The notes under the pieces are model-generated. The model worked only from the letters and a program-made list of their open reading frames with translations. It searched no databases and was not told where the DNA came from. From Cladosporium sp. IMV 00045 (Eukaryota; Ascomycota; Dothideomycetes; Cladosporiales; Cladosporiaceae), in NCBI GenBank assembly GCA_001931905.2, contig MSJI02000630.1:1-51271 (forward strand): a stretch of DNA of 51,271 nt, written 5' to 3'. Made by a program: the position numbers and the translations under genes. How positions within the stretch are numbered: the stretch's first letter is position 1; each line of letters starts with the position of its first letter. Below are positions 30,801 through 41,403 of this stretch, piece after piece.

Positions 30801-33800
30801 GTCCTCCGGCTCGCCAAGGTCGGGGCTGTCCATATCGCTGTCCTCCGACTCTTCAGAGCTCTGCGACTTGGTGTGAGATTGGGTAAGGCCAGAGGTGCGC
30901 ATGTTCCCGGGGATCTTGGGCTGAAGGTCAAGCATGTCGGTGCCATCCTCGAGCTCCTCCTCGTCATCGCTGTCGTCCAGACCGTAGGTAGTGAAGTGCT
31001 CAACGGTGAAGCTCCAAACGCCGGTGGCGGGGTCGTAGTCCTTGAAAGTCGTGCCATGGACTCTGGCAAGGCGACGCTTGTGAGTCTCAAGCTCCTTGGC
31101 ACTTGGAGGCTTGGCCTGGGGAGTGCCACCGCTGGCCCTGGAAGAACGGGGCCAGCTCTGCTCGAGGTAGATGGTGGACGGAACGTTGAGACCTTCGCCC
31201 ATGGGCGGCTTGTTGTTGTCGTCTTCGTAGACCGTGGCGTTCCTGGGGTTGAGGCGGACAATGTCGCCACAGATCTGGTCGAGGGGAACGGTACTCAGGT
31301 CGACCTCGCCGTTGCGGCCGAACTCAACACGACCGACGTTGTGCCTTCCGACAGTGAAGCGGCCAATGCTCTGCAGCTGCTGGCGCGACATGCTCTCGAG
31401 CTGCTTGAGCGGAGGCGAGGTGAAGTACTCGCCAGACTCGAGCGGCTTCCTCGTACGGGGCGAAGCGTGAGAAGCCTTGGGCGTGGTAGACTCTTCAGGC
31501 ACCGAGTCGAGACCATTGCCGTTCACGTGGGCGTTGTCAGGAGTGCCAGCCGGCGTGGTCTCCTCATCTTCGCGAACAACCAGCGAGTTGGCTGCAGATG
31601 GGGTGGCGTTAGCGTCCTCAGCGCTATGGTCGAAGCTCACACGCTTGCGCAGGGAGTGCTCCTGATCCTTAGCAGCCTCGATCTGCTTCTGCTTGGGGGT
31701 GTTGTCGCCAAAGAGATCGGTCCTGAGCTGGCGGTCAATCTTGAGCTTCCTGGCGCTGCCTGTGCCGTTCGAGCCATTGCCAAGGAGAAGCGACGATTGA
31801 CCAGCACCCGGGGTCTTGAGGAGGGATTGACCCTCGGCGGCGTTGTCGTTACGCAGGTTGGAGGTGGAGAAGCTCTTGGAGAGTCTACCAGAGAGCGAAG
31901 AACCAAGTGACCCAGTGGGACGCAGAAGGCCTGCAGCTCCAGGCGTGAGTGCTTGTGCGCCGGAACCGGGGCTGTTGTACGTGCTGTAGGAGAAGCCATA
32001 TCCAGGACGAGTCCTAGGCGTCATGGATTGGCTCGCACCAAGCGAAGGGGTGCCACCACGGACGGAAGACAGGAGCGAAGTCCTCGGCTTAGGCGGCGCC
32101 TTAGCACCGCTGAGGGGAGTGGCCAGGGGACCAACGGGCGGACTGGGCGCTGCGAGGGAGGAGAAGAGCTGAGCGTTGCCGTAGGGATCGCCGGTCAAGG
32201 TGGCAGTGAGCTGGTTTTGCTGCGGCTGCTGTTGCTGGCTGCCACCGAAGAGGCTGGAGCCGGCACCTTGGTTCTGATTCTGGTTGTTACCGCCAAAGAG
32301 GCTGGAGCCACCACCTTGGTTTTGGTTGTTGTTGCCGCCACCAAACAGTCCTCCGCCGCCCGTGTTCTGCTGCTGGTTGTTGCCAAAAAGCGAGCCACCA
32401 GCGCCAGTGCTGCCTCCGAAGAGACTGCCGCCCGCTGGCTTGTTCTGCTGGCTACCGAACAGAGATCCACCAGTGCTCTGCTGGTTGTTGTTGCCGCCAA
32501 ACAGCGATCCTCCGGTGTTCGAGCTTTGCTGTTGGTTGTTGTTGCCGAAGAGTCCACCGCCAGTGTTGGTACCATTAGTGCTTGCGCCAAAAAGGCCACC
32601 ACTAGCAGGCTTGTTCTGCTGACCACCGAAAAGACCGCCACCCGTGTTGGATTGCTGGTTGTTGTTGGCTCCGCCGAAGAGGCCTCCGCCAGTGTTGGTG
32701 GTCGATTGACCGAAGCCAGTGCCTCCAGTGTTTGCGTTCGTGTTGTTCGCACCACCACCGAAGAGTCCACCGCCGGTGTTTGATGCTCCCGTGTTGCTGC
32801 CGCCAAATAGTCCACCTCCAGCAGGCTTGTTTTGCTGGCCACCGAACAGAGATCCACCAGTGCTGCCACCGCCAAAGCCACCAGTCGTGTTGGAAGTGCT
32901 GTTACCGAACAAACCACCTCCTTGCTGGGGAGTGCTGTTGTTGGTTTGGCCGAATCCTCCAGTGGCGCCGGTGTTTGTAGTAGACTGGCCAAATCCGCCG
33001 AATGCAGGCTTGTTCTGAGTCTGGTTGTTCTGGCCGAAGAGTCCTCCACCTGATGTGTTGTTGGTGTTCGAGGCTCCAGCGCCGAAACCGCCAAAGCCGC
33101 CTCCTGTGCTGGGCTGCTGGTTGGTATTGTTGTTACCGAAGAGACCACCTCCGCTGCCAGATGTGGCTCCGAACCCTCCCGTAGAAGTACCACTGCTCGC
33201 TGCGTTGTTGCCGAATAATCCGCCGCCAGTCGCAGCAGGCTTGGCGCCAAACAATCCCCCACCAGTGTTGGTGGATCCGAAACCAGAGCTCGTGTTGTTG
33301 TTGGTTGCGCCAAAGCCAGTGCTGGTGTTGTTGTTCGTGGCGCCAAAACCACCAGTCGTGCCAGTGTTGCTGCTGCCGAACAGCCCACCACCGGTCTGAG
33401 CTGCGGGTGCAGCAGTGTTACTTTGTCCAAACCCACCAAATGTGCTTCCACCACCGAAGCTTCCGCTCTGAGGCAGACGACGATTCTGCATGTAGTCTTC
33501 CACTCTCAGCTCCTCGAAGCTCTTGTTCTGGTATGCGGGCATCATCGTGATACTTTGGTAGGCGCTGGTCGTGCTAGAGCCAGCACCGCCATCTTTCTCG
33601 GTGAATGCATTGAAAGGGGTGCCCGCGGTGCCTTGGTTCGTGTTGCTAGTGTTCGCAGCAGCATTGTTGCCGCCGCCGAATGCGAATCCTGAGCCTGCAT
33701 TGCTGGTGTTGTTTGCGCCAAATCCGGTGTTCGTAGATGTGCTTCCACCACCGAAGGGGTTGCTTGCGCCGGCGGTGCTGCCACCGAATGGGTTGCTCGT

Positions 33801-34336
33801 GGTGTTGTTGTTTGTGGAGCCGAATCCACCACCGGTGTTGGACGAGCCGAAAAGGCCGCCGCCAGTTGTGCCAGTGGTGCTGCTACCAAATCCGCCGGTT
33901 GCTGGTTTGCTTTGACCGAAAAGGCCGCCGCCTATGCGCAGTTAGTAAGAGCACCTTGCACCATTGCCTCCAACCATAACATACCTGAAGTGTTTGTTGA
34001 GCCGAAGCCAGTGCTTCCAGCGTTATTGTTGCTTCCAAATCCGCCGCCGCCGCCGCCAAAGCCACCTGTGGTGCTCGTCTGTCCTGAACCGCCAAACATG
34101 CCGCCGCCCGTTGTAGCAGCAGCAGGAGATCCAAAAGTGGTCTTCTGGCCGCCGAATGGATTGGTCGTGGTTGTGCTTCCGAATCCACCAGTCGCGCCTC
34201 CACTGCCAAAGCCGCCTGAAGTCGAAGTGTTTCCTCCAAAGAGCGAGCCTCCGGATGCGTTCGAGTTGTTGTTATTGGTGCTACCGAAGCCGCCGAAGGT
34301 TGAGCCTGTGTTACCACCGCCAAAGCCGAACGACAT
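27882..34336 (-). CDS. Nup98-Nup96 nucleoporin precursor (self-cleaving)
   Basis: Three exons (34336-33985, 33931-30081, 29843-27882), with introns of 53 and 237 bp, join in frame to 2054 aa. Residues 1 to ~700 are GLFG/FG repeats, the permeability-barrier type. They are broken near 247-270 by [18 protein letters not shown], which matches the Gle2-binding (GLEBS) motif. Residues ~960-1097 are the Nup98 autoproteolytic domain ([26 protein letters not shown]). The cleavage site is HF|T, with F1097 at 30995-30993. The rest is the Nup96 scaffold part of the Y complex ([14 protein letters not shown]). The second intron is phase 0 with donor GTATGA and acceptor CAG directly before an ATG (29843), so exon 3 could be mistaken for a separate gene. 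After self-cleavage the two nucleoporins act separately at the nuclear pore. Confidence 0.9.
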
Positions 34337-35540
34337 TGTTGTGTTGGGAAGATGCGCGGATGCGCTGAGAGCTCGAGGTTTAAGCCACTTGCGAGGAGCG
34401 AGAAAGTCGCAGCGGGGTGTTTCGCGTGCGAGTGCAGTGAAAGCACAGGGCGTAAGTGAATCGCCTGGTCAGAGCTTCTGCAAATGGTGAGTTAGTGATG
34501 ACTCGAGATTGTGAGACTTTCGAGTGTCGGCAAAAGTGAAGTCAAGTGCTTGAGGCGCTGGGAGCTTTCCGTTCTCGGCACGGCGAAAAGATCGCGCGAT
34601 GCCAACGGAGGATCGCAGGACGTCGTCCACACGGCCGAAAAGAGAGGGGTGTCGGTAGTCGTACCTTTCTGAATGGCAGGATGCTGTAAAGTCGAGTAGC
34701 AGACGCGCTTCCGTGAAGAGGCGTCACAGGAGAGCTGAATGAAGGATGCTCTGCGCGCCGCCGATGTTGGGCGCAAGTCGTGAGACCGGCTGTAATGTAC
34801 AGTGTAGAAGGAGAACAAGGAGGTTAGTAGTGGAGAGGAGGAGGAGAGAGCGCAGCGCGCAGGTTGCTGGTGGACAGCTTTTTCTTGTAGGCGTTCTGGT
34901 GCTGCTTCACTTCTGCGCTGGGCTGGCGAGAAAGCGAGGCAGGCGCGTTCGTTGTTGCAAAGCTGCAGCCAAGCCCGACCTGAGGACACGCTAAACCGCT
35001 TTCGATCGGTCCAGCTTCTGCCTCTGCCCTTCAGCCTGATGGATGCCTTCACAACAATAGAGCTCAACAATAAGTGAATACAGGTATGTGACGAAGTATC
35101 GTTCGTTAGGCTCTGAGAAAATCACTAGGAAGGGACCAGTCGTTTCTTTACTGGATCATTGTCCCCTTTCACCAAAGTTTCAGCAGATTGTTCGACTTCA
35201 ACCATGTCCATCTCACGTGTTTTTAGCAGAGAAGGGATGAAGCGAACCCGAAAACTATGAGATCCAACTTATGCTAGCAGGCGGACACCAGGCACCAGCA
35301 GAGAACATCCTCAGCACTCATTCTAGACCCCAAGATCGCACAATCTTCACGATCAGGTTCAGCAATATAGTCATTCGCAGGCAGACATAAGCTTCACTGT
35401 ACAAAATGCTGCCTTCAATAATCTAATCATTACTATTACTATTATACCCAGTTATCCGAAATTATCTACAACTAAGCCTCCTCCATCAAAACAATCACCA
35501 ACCAAAGATTCCACTCAACTCCCTTCCTCACCTCCAATCC
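34337..35540. other. Intergenic 1.2 kb upstream of Nup98-Nup96
   Basis: Contains the promoter and leader of the nucleoporin gene, with the 3' flank of the methyltransferase toward 35540. Open frames near 34492-35070 on the minus strand have no motifs and could be upstream leader ORFs. An AT-rich stretch lies at 35420-35470. Confidence 0.4.
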
Positions 35541-36467
35541 CTAAACATCCACCCTCTTCTTAACCATAACCACCACCCCCGGCGTCGCGCCCCTCAACGC
35601 CTCCCTCCCCTCCTCCACACCCGCCTCCCTCAACAACCTCTCAATCCCCCTCCTCAACACCCTAACCACATCCCTCTCCGTGCCCACATCCCCCTCATGC
35701 GCCTCCCTCCACCTCGCAACCGGACTAGACGTAGCCAGCATCCTCTCCAACATCTCCATCCCGATCGGCCTATCCTGCTCGACATGAAACGGGTCCGCGA
35801 GCTCCCAATCCTTGCGGAAAAGCGACTCAGGCTCAAAAGCCTCCACCGCCGGCTCCACGGTCCAAGGCATGGGGAGATTGCGGTAGCGATCGCTCGTCAG
35901 AAAATTCCCCGGCTCGAAGAACGGTTTCAAGTGCTCGTCTTCGACCTCCTCCCAGAGCGCATTTATGGCAGCGGCATTCGGCGTGTCCGGGTGCGCGGCC
36001 GGGCGCCCGCTGGACCAGAGAGCGACGCTGCCGCCTGGTTTGAGGACTTGGGCGGCGCGCCGCCAGAAGGCCGGCATGTCGAACCAGTGGGCGGCGTTGG
36101 CGGCTGTGATGAGGTCGATGGATGAGTCGGCCAGACCGGCCATTTCTTCGGCGGAGGAGAGGGAGAAAGTCACGGGCTCGTCGGTGGCGGTTTTTTGGGA
36201 GGTGAGTTGTGCTGCTTCCAGCATGCCTTTGCTGGGGTCCATGCCGGTGGCGTGCTGGAAGTGGATGGCGAGATCGCCTGTTGCGAGGCCGGGACCGCAG
36301 CCTAGGTCGAGCAGGGTGTCGAGTTGGCCGGAGGTGGAGGTGTGGTGGTCGATGATGGTGGAGTAGACGCTGGGGTGGTAGGCCATGCGGTGTTGGGCGT
36401 AGTGCTTGCCTTTCTCTTTGGTGTAGTCGCGGAAGGTCTTTTCGCTGACGTGCGTGGTGTCGGACAT
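35541..36467 (-). CDS. Class I SAM-dependent methyltransferase (Tmt1/Crg1-like)
   Basis: A single exon of 308 aa. Motif I is LLDLGCGPG (residues 52-60), followed by TGMDPSKGML (acidic loop), SAEEMAGLADSSIDLITAANAAHWFD and a hydrophobic strand LKPGGSVALWS. The N-terminal YAQHRMAYHPSVY and the AAHWFD block resemble trans-aconitate 3-methyltransferase and the related yeast drug-response methyltransferase. It should be a soluble small-molecule O-methyltransferase; the substrate is not certain. The C-terminal ~60 residues are Arg/Glu/Gly-rich. Confidence 0.88.
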   Translation of the reverse strand: MSDTTHVSEKTFRDYTKEKGKHYAQHRMAYHPSVYSTIIDHHTSTSGQLDTLLDLGCGPGLATGDLAIHFQHATGMDPSKGMLEAAQLTSQKTATDEPVTFSLSSAEEMAGLADSSIDLITAANAAHWFDMPAFWRRAAQVLKPGGSVALWSSGRPAAHPDTPNAAAINALWEEVEDEHLKPFFEPGNFLTSDRYRNLPMPWTVEPAVEAFEPESLFRKDWELADPFHVEQDRPIGMEMLERMLATSSPVARWREAHEGDVGTERDVVRVLRRGIERLLREAGVEEGREALRGATPGVVVMVKKRVDV

Positions 36468-37032
36468 GGTGAGATTTGGTGATCGATGAACGATAAATTC
36501 AAGTGTCAGCTTGGTACGGTGACAACTTTAGGTCTGATGTGAGCTGGTGATGTCTGAACGAATGGCTGGTTGAAAACTATTTATTGATTAATTGTTTGTT
36601 TAATCAACTAGAAGATTGTTGGGATAACCATCGTACGAAGGATCGAAAGTGATACTCAACAGCGGAGTTTCGGCACAGGCAGCGCTTTTATTAGTAGCTG
36701 TGACAGGACAGGTTCTCGTCTGTAGGATCGCACAAGCGCCATCGGTTGTTTAAGCGAGAACGGCTATTCATGACCTGGAAGAGACACGCATTGATCGTTT
36801 CTCTAGCAAAGCTGTTGCGAATGTTGATGCCTAGAACGATCATATACGAGAAGTCGCTTGCGATTGTCGAAATGCCTCGACCGCGGGCCTCGGAGCTTTA
36901 CTAGCCAGAGTCGGTGATGAGTTGCTGTGTGATAATTGGGAACATGAGCTGTCGTCCAGTCACTGCTTGACCTAGCGACTGTGTACCTGGGGAGGTAGGT
37001 AGCTACATTTGTTCCTATCTCGAAGTTGAAGT

Positions 37033-37051
37033 AACCCCTACCCTAACCCTA
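37033..37051 (+). repeat. Short interstitial telomere-like sequence
   Basis: The stretch reads acccctaccctaaccctac, about three imperfect copies of the fungal telomere unit CCCTAA. It is too short to be a true telomere relic with confidence, and could equally be a telobox-type promoter element. Confidence 0.5.
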
Positions 37052-37258
37052 CGTTCGGTATACCACCAACCGTGATCGACCAAACGTCTCGACATCAAAA
37101 CAACGTCATGTTCCACGCTCATCTGGGGAAGAGGCATGAACACAATACCTCAGACACCTCTCTTGAAATCACCGAAATGAAGCGCAATCGAGAAACAAAA
37201 CAAAAACGAAACTCTCCGTCACACTTGAAGCGGGGAGAGGAGGAAAAGCAAAAGAAAT

Positions 37259-37339
37259 CGACACCTGTGTGATTCGAACACACGCTCCCGAAGGAACTGC
37301 CTTAGCAGGGCAGCGCGTTAACCACTCCGCCAAAGTGCC
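37259..37339 (-). tRNA. tRNA-Ser (anticodon GCU), no intron
   Basis: On the minus strand the acceptor stem is GGCACTT (37339-37333) with AGGTGTC (37266-37260), including a G-T pair, and the discriminator is G37259 as in serine tRNAs. The anticodon arm is CTGCC-CTGCTAA-GGCAG with anticodon GCT. A long variable arm (TTCCTTCGGGAGC) marks a class II tRNA, and the T arm is GTGTG-TTCGAAT-CACAC. The length is 81 nt. Four-T runs follow on the minus strand from 37253, fitting Pol III termination. Confidence 0.95.
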
Positions 37340-37738
37340 GTGGATGGTTCATTAGATGATGGATACTGTCGCCTCACCTATGATATAGCTCATCACTCAG
37401 CTCATCTCAAGTCAAATATGGCACACGGAAGGGATCATGTCGTAGCATAAGAGGAATAGTCACAAAAGAAACAGGATATCTGAAAAGCAAATCATGAGAT
37501 GAAACATGTATTTCATAAATATTGATTCAGAAGAAAGAATTCCGCGACCGGCGCGCACAATAACACCAGGCTATCTTCTTGCGTTTCCTACGAGCGTGCA
37601 ATGCAATGCCAATACCAATGCCGATGCCACGACCCATCAAAACCCCATCATATCCTAGGGGTAGTTCGGGATCCCAATCACCCTCTCTGGCAAGCCCTCG
37701 CAATTCCCCCTCCGCTTTCCACAACACGAACTGTTCCG

Positions 37739-39595
37739 CTAAAACCTCTCCTTCAACCACTTCCTGAACTTCCCTCGTTTCTTCTCCTGCTGCTCCGTGA
37801 CGAGGACGGCCTGCTTTTTCTGCGCGGCGATCTCGCCGCTCGTGGCGTTCGAGCTGCTGGCGCTCGTGGTGCTTTGCTCTCGTGTTCCCTTGCTCCGGGG
37901 CTCTGGCGTGTTCGCTCTCTCATCAGCGGACTCCGGTTCCGGGTCTGGGAGCACGCTGGCTCGTCGGCTTGAGTTGCGCTTGAATTGGTGTGTTGGCGCG
38001 GGACTACTACTCTGCTGCTTCTTCTGCTGCTTGGCATCGAGCACTGGCGTTCCCTCGCGGCTCGTTTCGCGGACTTCGTTCTGCGCATCGGCGGAGAGGA
38101 GGTCGGGTCGCCAGGTGGCTTGGGCGCGGTTGTTGCGGCGGTTGCTGGCGGCGCGGTGGACGAGGACGGTGGAATTGGAGTCCGCGCGGGCTCGGGTGGC
38201 TTGTTTGGGCTGGCTGTGGGAGGGTGAGCGAGAGGGCGAGGTGTTGTCTGATGGGTCGGGGTGGTCGAGGCTGGAGAAGGTGCTGGTGCGGTTGCGCAGG
38301 CTGCCTTTGCGGAAGAGACTGGAGCCAACGGAGAGGATGGAGGCGCGCTTGTCGATGGGTGCTGGGTTGGGGGAGGCGGGTGGGGTGGCGGAGACTTGCG
38401 AGTGGATGCTGTTGCGGCGGGAGGTGGAGGTGGGTGGGGGGTCGTCGTATTTGAAGGAAGGGGACCAGCCTTCTTTGAAGGCGACCCAGATGCTGCTGAT
38501 GGTGATTATTGAGCGGAGTTGGTCGGTGGTTTGGCGGATTTCCTGCTTGGAGGGGTTGTCGTCCGAGTCGTCTTCCAGAATGGTAGGTTGTTGTTTGGGT
38601 GTGGCTGTGGGAGTCGACGTGGAGAGGTCGGGCATTTTGTAGGAGTCCTGGATCGTGAGGGAAGTCTTGGAGAGATTGGCAATGACCGGGTGACGGCGAG
38701 TGTTGGCGGAGATGGTAGAGAAGTTGAACCGCTTCTTCTCTGCTTTGGCACCGCCCTCCTTTTTACATTTCTTGGGCACCCAGCGGACTGTCAATCCGAG
38801 ACCATGTTCATCTGTGCTGAAGAACTCGTAACCGCCGTTCATGAGCGGATATGCCTCCCATTCTCCTCCATCGACCATACAGATTTTTGCTTTTCCAGTG
38901 GCAGCGCCGTCCTCCTTACGACCCTTGCAGATCAATGCGACGACATCGCGAGCCTCCTCGTGATCCTCCGGTTCCTCCGTGAAATAATCCTCCGCCCGCA
39001 GCACAACCAGGTCGTTAGGGCACAGGCTGTGCTTAGCTCTGAAAATCTTTGTGGTGGCTCGTGTCAAACGAACGCTGAAATTGGCGGATGGGATGACCTC
39101 GAAAGCCGGCAATGGTCTCGCATTTGAAGTAAGTTTGTGCAGCTGGAGTAACGATCGCGGACGTCTGTGCAATTTTTGCCTGGCGGAGGATGCAGGCGGT
39201 GGGTGGCAGATGCTGAACGAAGTCTTGGGTCGGTTGTTTTTCTTGGAATTCCTCTTGCCGTCAATGCTGCCTTCGCGAGAGCCGCTCACACTTGTACCTT
39301 GCGACTCGGGCTCGGCGAACATGATAGAGCCGGTGCTCTTCGTTGGTGAAGGCGGGCCTGAATCCTGGCCCATCACGGAAAGGGTGTTTCGTTTTTGAAC
39401 TCCATCTTGCTGTAATGTTTCGTCGGAGGCATCTCTGGGTGTTTCGGCGGCAGCGAAAGGATTCAATGAAGCGATTAGACTTGTCGGAAGCGAGGGCACC
39501 CAGCGCGCCTGACCGAACGAAGGCTGTTGTTGTTGTTGTTGTTGTTGTGGTTGTGGTTGCTGTTGCGGCGGGCTTGCAGCAGCAGCAGCGGCCAT
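37739..39595 (-). CDS. Large disordered fungal protein with one ordered domain, function unknown
   Basis: A single exon of 618 aa. The N-terminus has an Ala run and a Gln-rich tract, then Ser/Pro-rich sequence. Residues ~150-290 look ordered: LQLHKLTSNARPLPAFEV, LCPNDLVVLRAEDYF, GGYEFFSTDEHGLGLTVRW. I recall this as a conserved fungal block without an assigned role. A short ordered segment near 365 (IITISSIWVAFKEGW) is hydrophobic and could touch a membrane. The C-terminus is basic (QQEKKRGKFRKWLKERF). No catalytic motif is visible. Confidence 0.8.
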   Translation of the reverse strand: MAAAAAASPPQQQPQPQQQQQQQQPSFGQARWVPSLPTSLIASLNPFAAAETPRDASDETLQQDGVQKRNTLSVMGQDSGPPSPTKSTGSIMFAEPESQGTSVSGSREGSIDGKRNSKKNNRPKTSFSICHPPPASSARQKLHRRPRSLLQLHKLTSNARPLPAFEVIPSANFSVRLTRATTKIFRAKHSLCPNDLVVLRAEDYFTEEPEDHEEARDVVALICKGRKEDGAATGKAKICMVDGGEWEAYPLMNGGYEFFSTDEHGLGLTVRWVPKKCKKEGGAKAEKKRFNFSTISANTRRHPVIANLSKTSLTIQDSYKMPDLSTSTPTATPKQQPTILEDDSDDNPSKQEIRQTTDQLRSIITISSIWVAFKEGWSPSFKYDDPPPTSTSRRNSIHSQVSATPPASPNPAPIDKRASILSVGSSLFRKGSLRNRTSTFSSLDHPDPSDNTSPSRSPSHSQPKQATRARADSNSTVLVHRAASNRRNNRAQATWRPDLLSADAQNEVRETSREGTPVLDAKQQKKQQSSSPAPTHQFKRNSSRRASVLPDPEPESADERANTPEPRSKGTREQSTTSASSSNATSGEIAAQKKQAVLVTEQQEKKRGKFRKWLKERF

Positions 39596-41403
39596 GGTTG
39601 TTGTTGATGTTGATATTGTTGCTCAGCGAAGTTGGCTAACGTTAAGCAATTGGGAAAGGAGACGACATGAAGGGTGTTTGGGTATAATGGAAGCCAGCCT
39701 TCAGCTGGCCAGCAGCAGGGCTGGGTATGTTTTTGAGGAACAAGGCGGTGATGCAGAAGGAATCGTACAGCCTCCTATACTAGACGATCGCTGGGCAGAG
39801 GCTAGTGGAGGTGGTGCTGAGGCTGGCGATTCAGGATACCCCACATTGAACGATCGGCTCTGGCTGTGATGTGGCTGTGAGACACGACAAGGCTGGGATG
39901 TGATGTGTAAGGCTGGCCGTGTCCTCTGCGGAATTTGAGGGGAAACAACACTGCGGTATGAGAGTGTGTGGACTCGTGTTGTGTTATTTTATGTTGATGA
40001 CAGCAGTCGATGTTGTTCTGAGGTCAGAAGAGGAGGATGTGTCAGAAGGACAAAGAGTGAAAAATCGTTCCACTTCTGCTTATGCCGGTGGTGAATAATA
40101 ATGCTGCGCGGGTGGTGTGTACATGTACCACCGTGCCCTGTTTGCGGCCGGCAAAGAGCATCAGCGTCAGCAGACTAAAGGCGTAGATGGTTTTTGTACG
40201 CGGCTGGCATTGTTCCCGTCTTCCTTTCTCTGCCCTCATCTGCCCTCAGAGCCTTCGACTTCTTTGTCCCACTCTGCCGGCACATCCGGATCTTGGCACA
40301 CGCATTAGATCTGATCAACACGGCGCATGGCCGGTCATGGCCATCATCATGTCCAACTGCCCGCCTGCTCTCTACTCACTCGTTCCTTCATCATCATACC
40401 CGTATCCGCCAACCCAGCCTATGACATAGGTCGCCAATCGTGTTCCGCCCTACGGGCCTCCTCCATCGCCGTATAGCATATTTGTTTTGGCTCTTTTCTT
40501 GGTCAGCGTCATGTTCATGTCAACAGTCTCACAGAACAGACCCCCTGTTCTTACACAAGTGAACCATTCCTACCTGGGAGGTCCCGTCCTGTCGGTTCAA
40601 TCAACCCAGCGCTTAGCTTAGCTTCGGATGCGAAAACGAGGCAACAACAATAGCAATAATAACAACAACGCGAGGGAACGCGAAAGAATGGCCGACTGGC
40701 CTCGCATTCCCATCGCACCGGTGTGCGAAGCAATCAACGCATCGTACCACTAATGCACAAGTTGGCGGAACGGCTCTCTCTAGCTGCAGCCGACCGCTTT
40801 GGCTAATGCCGTTTTGGCCCTCGTTGTTGCGGCCCTACACAGCGCAGAGCTAGCCATGCAGAGAACATGCACATCTCCTGCAATAGTAATGGCATATTTA
40901 TTCTGCATAAGCATGCATACGTAGATAGCCAACTCCGAGCCAACGAGTGTTCTGTTTCACCGCGCATACCGCTTGAACAGAATTTTCATTTCGCTTGCTT
41001 ACAATCTTCTTTGCAACTCCGGCCGTATCTGTTGCGGTCGATGTACCATCGCCTGCTAATACCTCGGCAACCACTTTTCCCCCTGCTTGGCATCCGTTCA
41101 AATCGCCCAGCCAAGTTCTGTATCCGCTTTTTCTACGACCTCACTACTGACTGTTTATCTTCCGCCCGTCTAATTGGTGCGCCCGTTGACTTTCGCTCGT
41201 TCGCACGACAAAATCTGGGTCCGCCGTCTTCCGACTTTCCGGCGCTCGACGTTTATTTCGCTGCCTGGCCTTGCGAAATACGGGGCATCGGCAACCTTTG
41301 TCATCCGGTCCCGTGATATCCACTTCACTCCATACTACTGACTGCTGGCCTCGCAGCACTGTGTCTGCAATCGGGCACCTCTATCACAGAGACGAACGCA
41401 ACC
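39596..41403. other. Intergenic 1.8 kb, divergent promoters
   Basis: Lies between the starts of the genes at 39595 (minus) and 41404 (plus). Small open frames on both strands show no family motifs, signal peptides or convincing splice links. (TTG)-rich sequence at its left border belongs to the Gln tract of the neighbour. I see no RNA gene. Confidence 0.4.

Larger units (their letters stand above)
36468..37738. other. Intergenic 1.27 kb containing tRNA-Ser
   Basis: Apart from the tRNA at 37259-37339 and a short telomere-like stretch at 37033-37051, I see no gene. Short plus-strand frames near 37072-37272 are lysine-rich noise running into the tRNA. Confidence 0.45.

Noticed and set aside
30249..33454. 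Long open frames antisense to or overlapping Nup98 (for example 30249-31910 plus and 32195-33454 minus)
   Set aside because: The GLFG-repeat DNA is low in stops in several frames. The translations are repetitive shadows, while the true frame shows FG repeats, GLEBS and the autoproteolytic domain.
40080..40140. Imperfect palindrome around gtgtacatgtaccacc
   Set aside because: Too short and imperfect to call an operator or terminator in a eukaryotic intergenic region.
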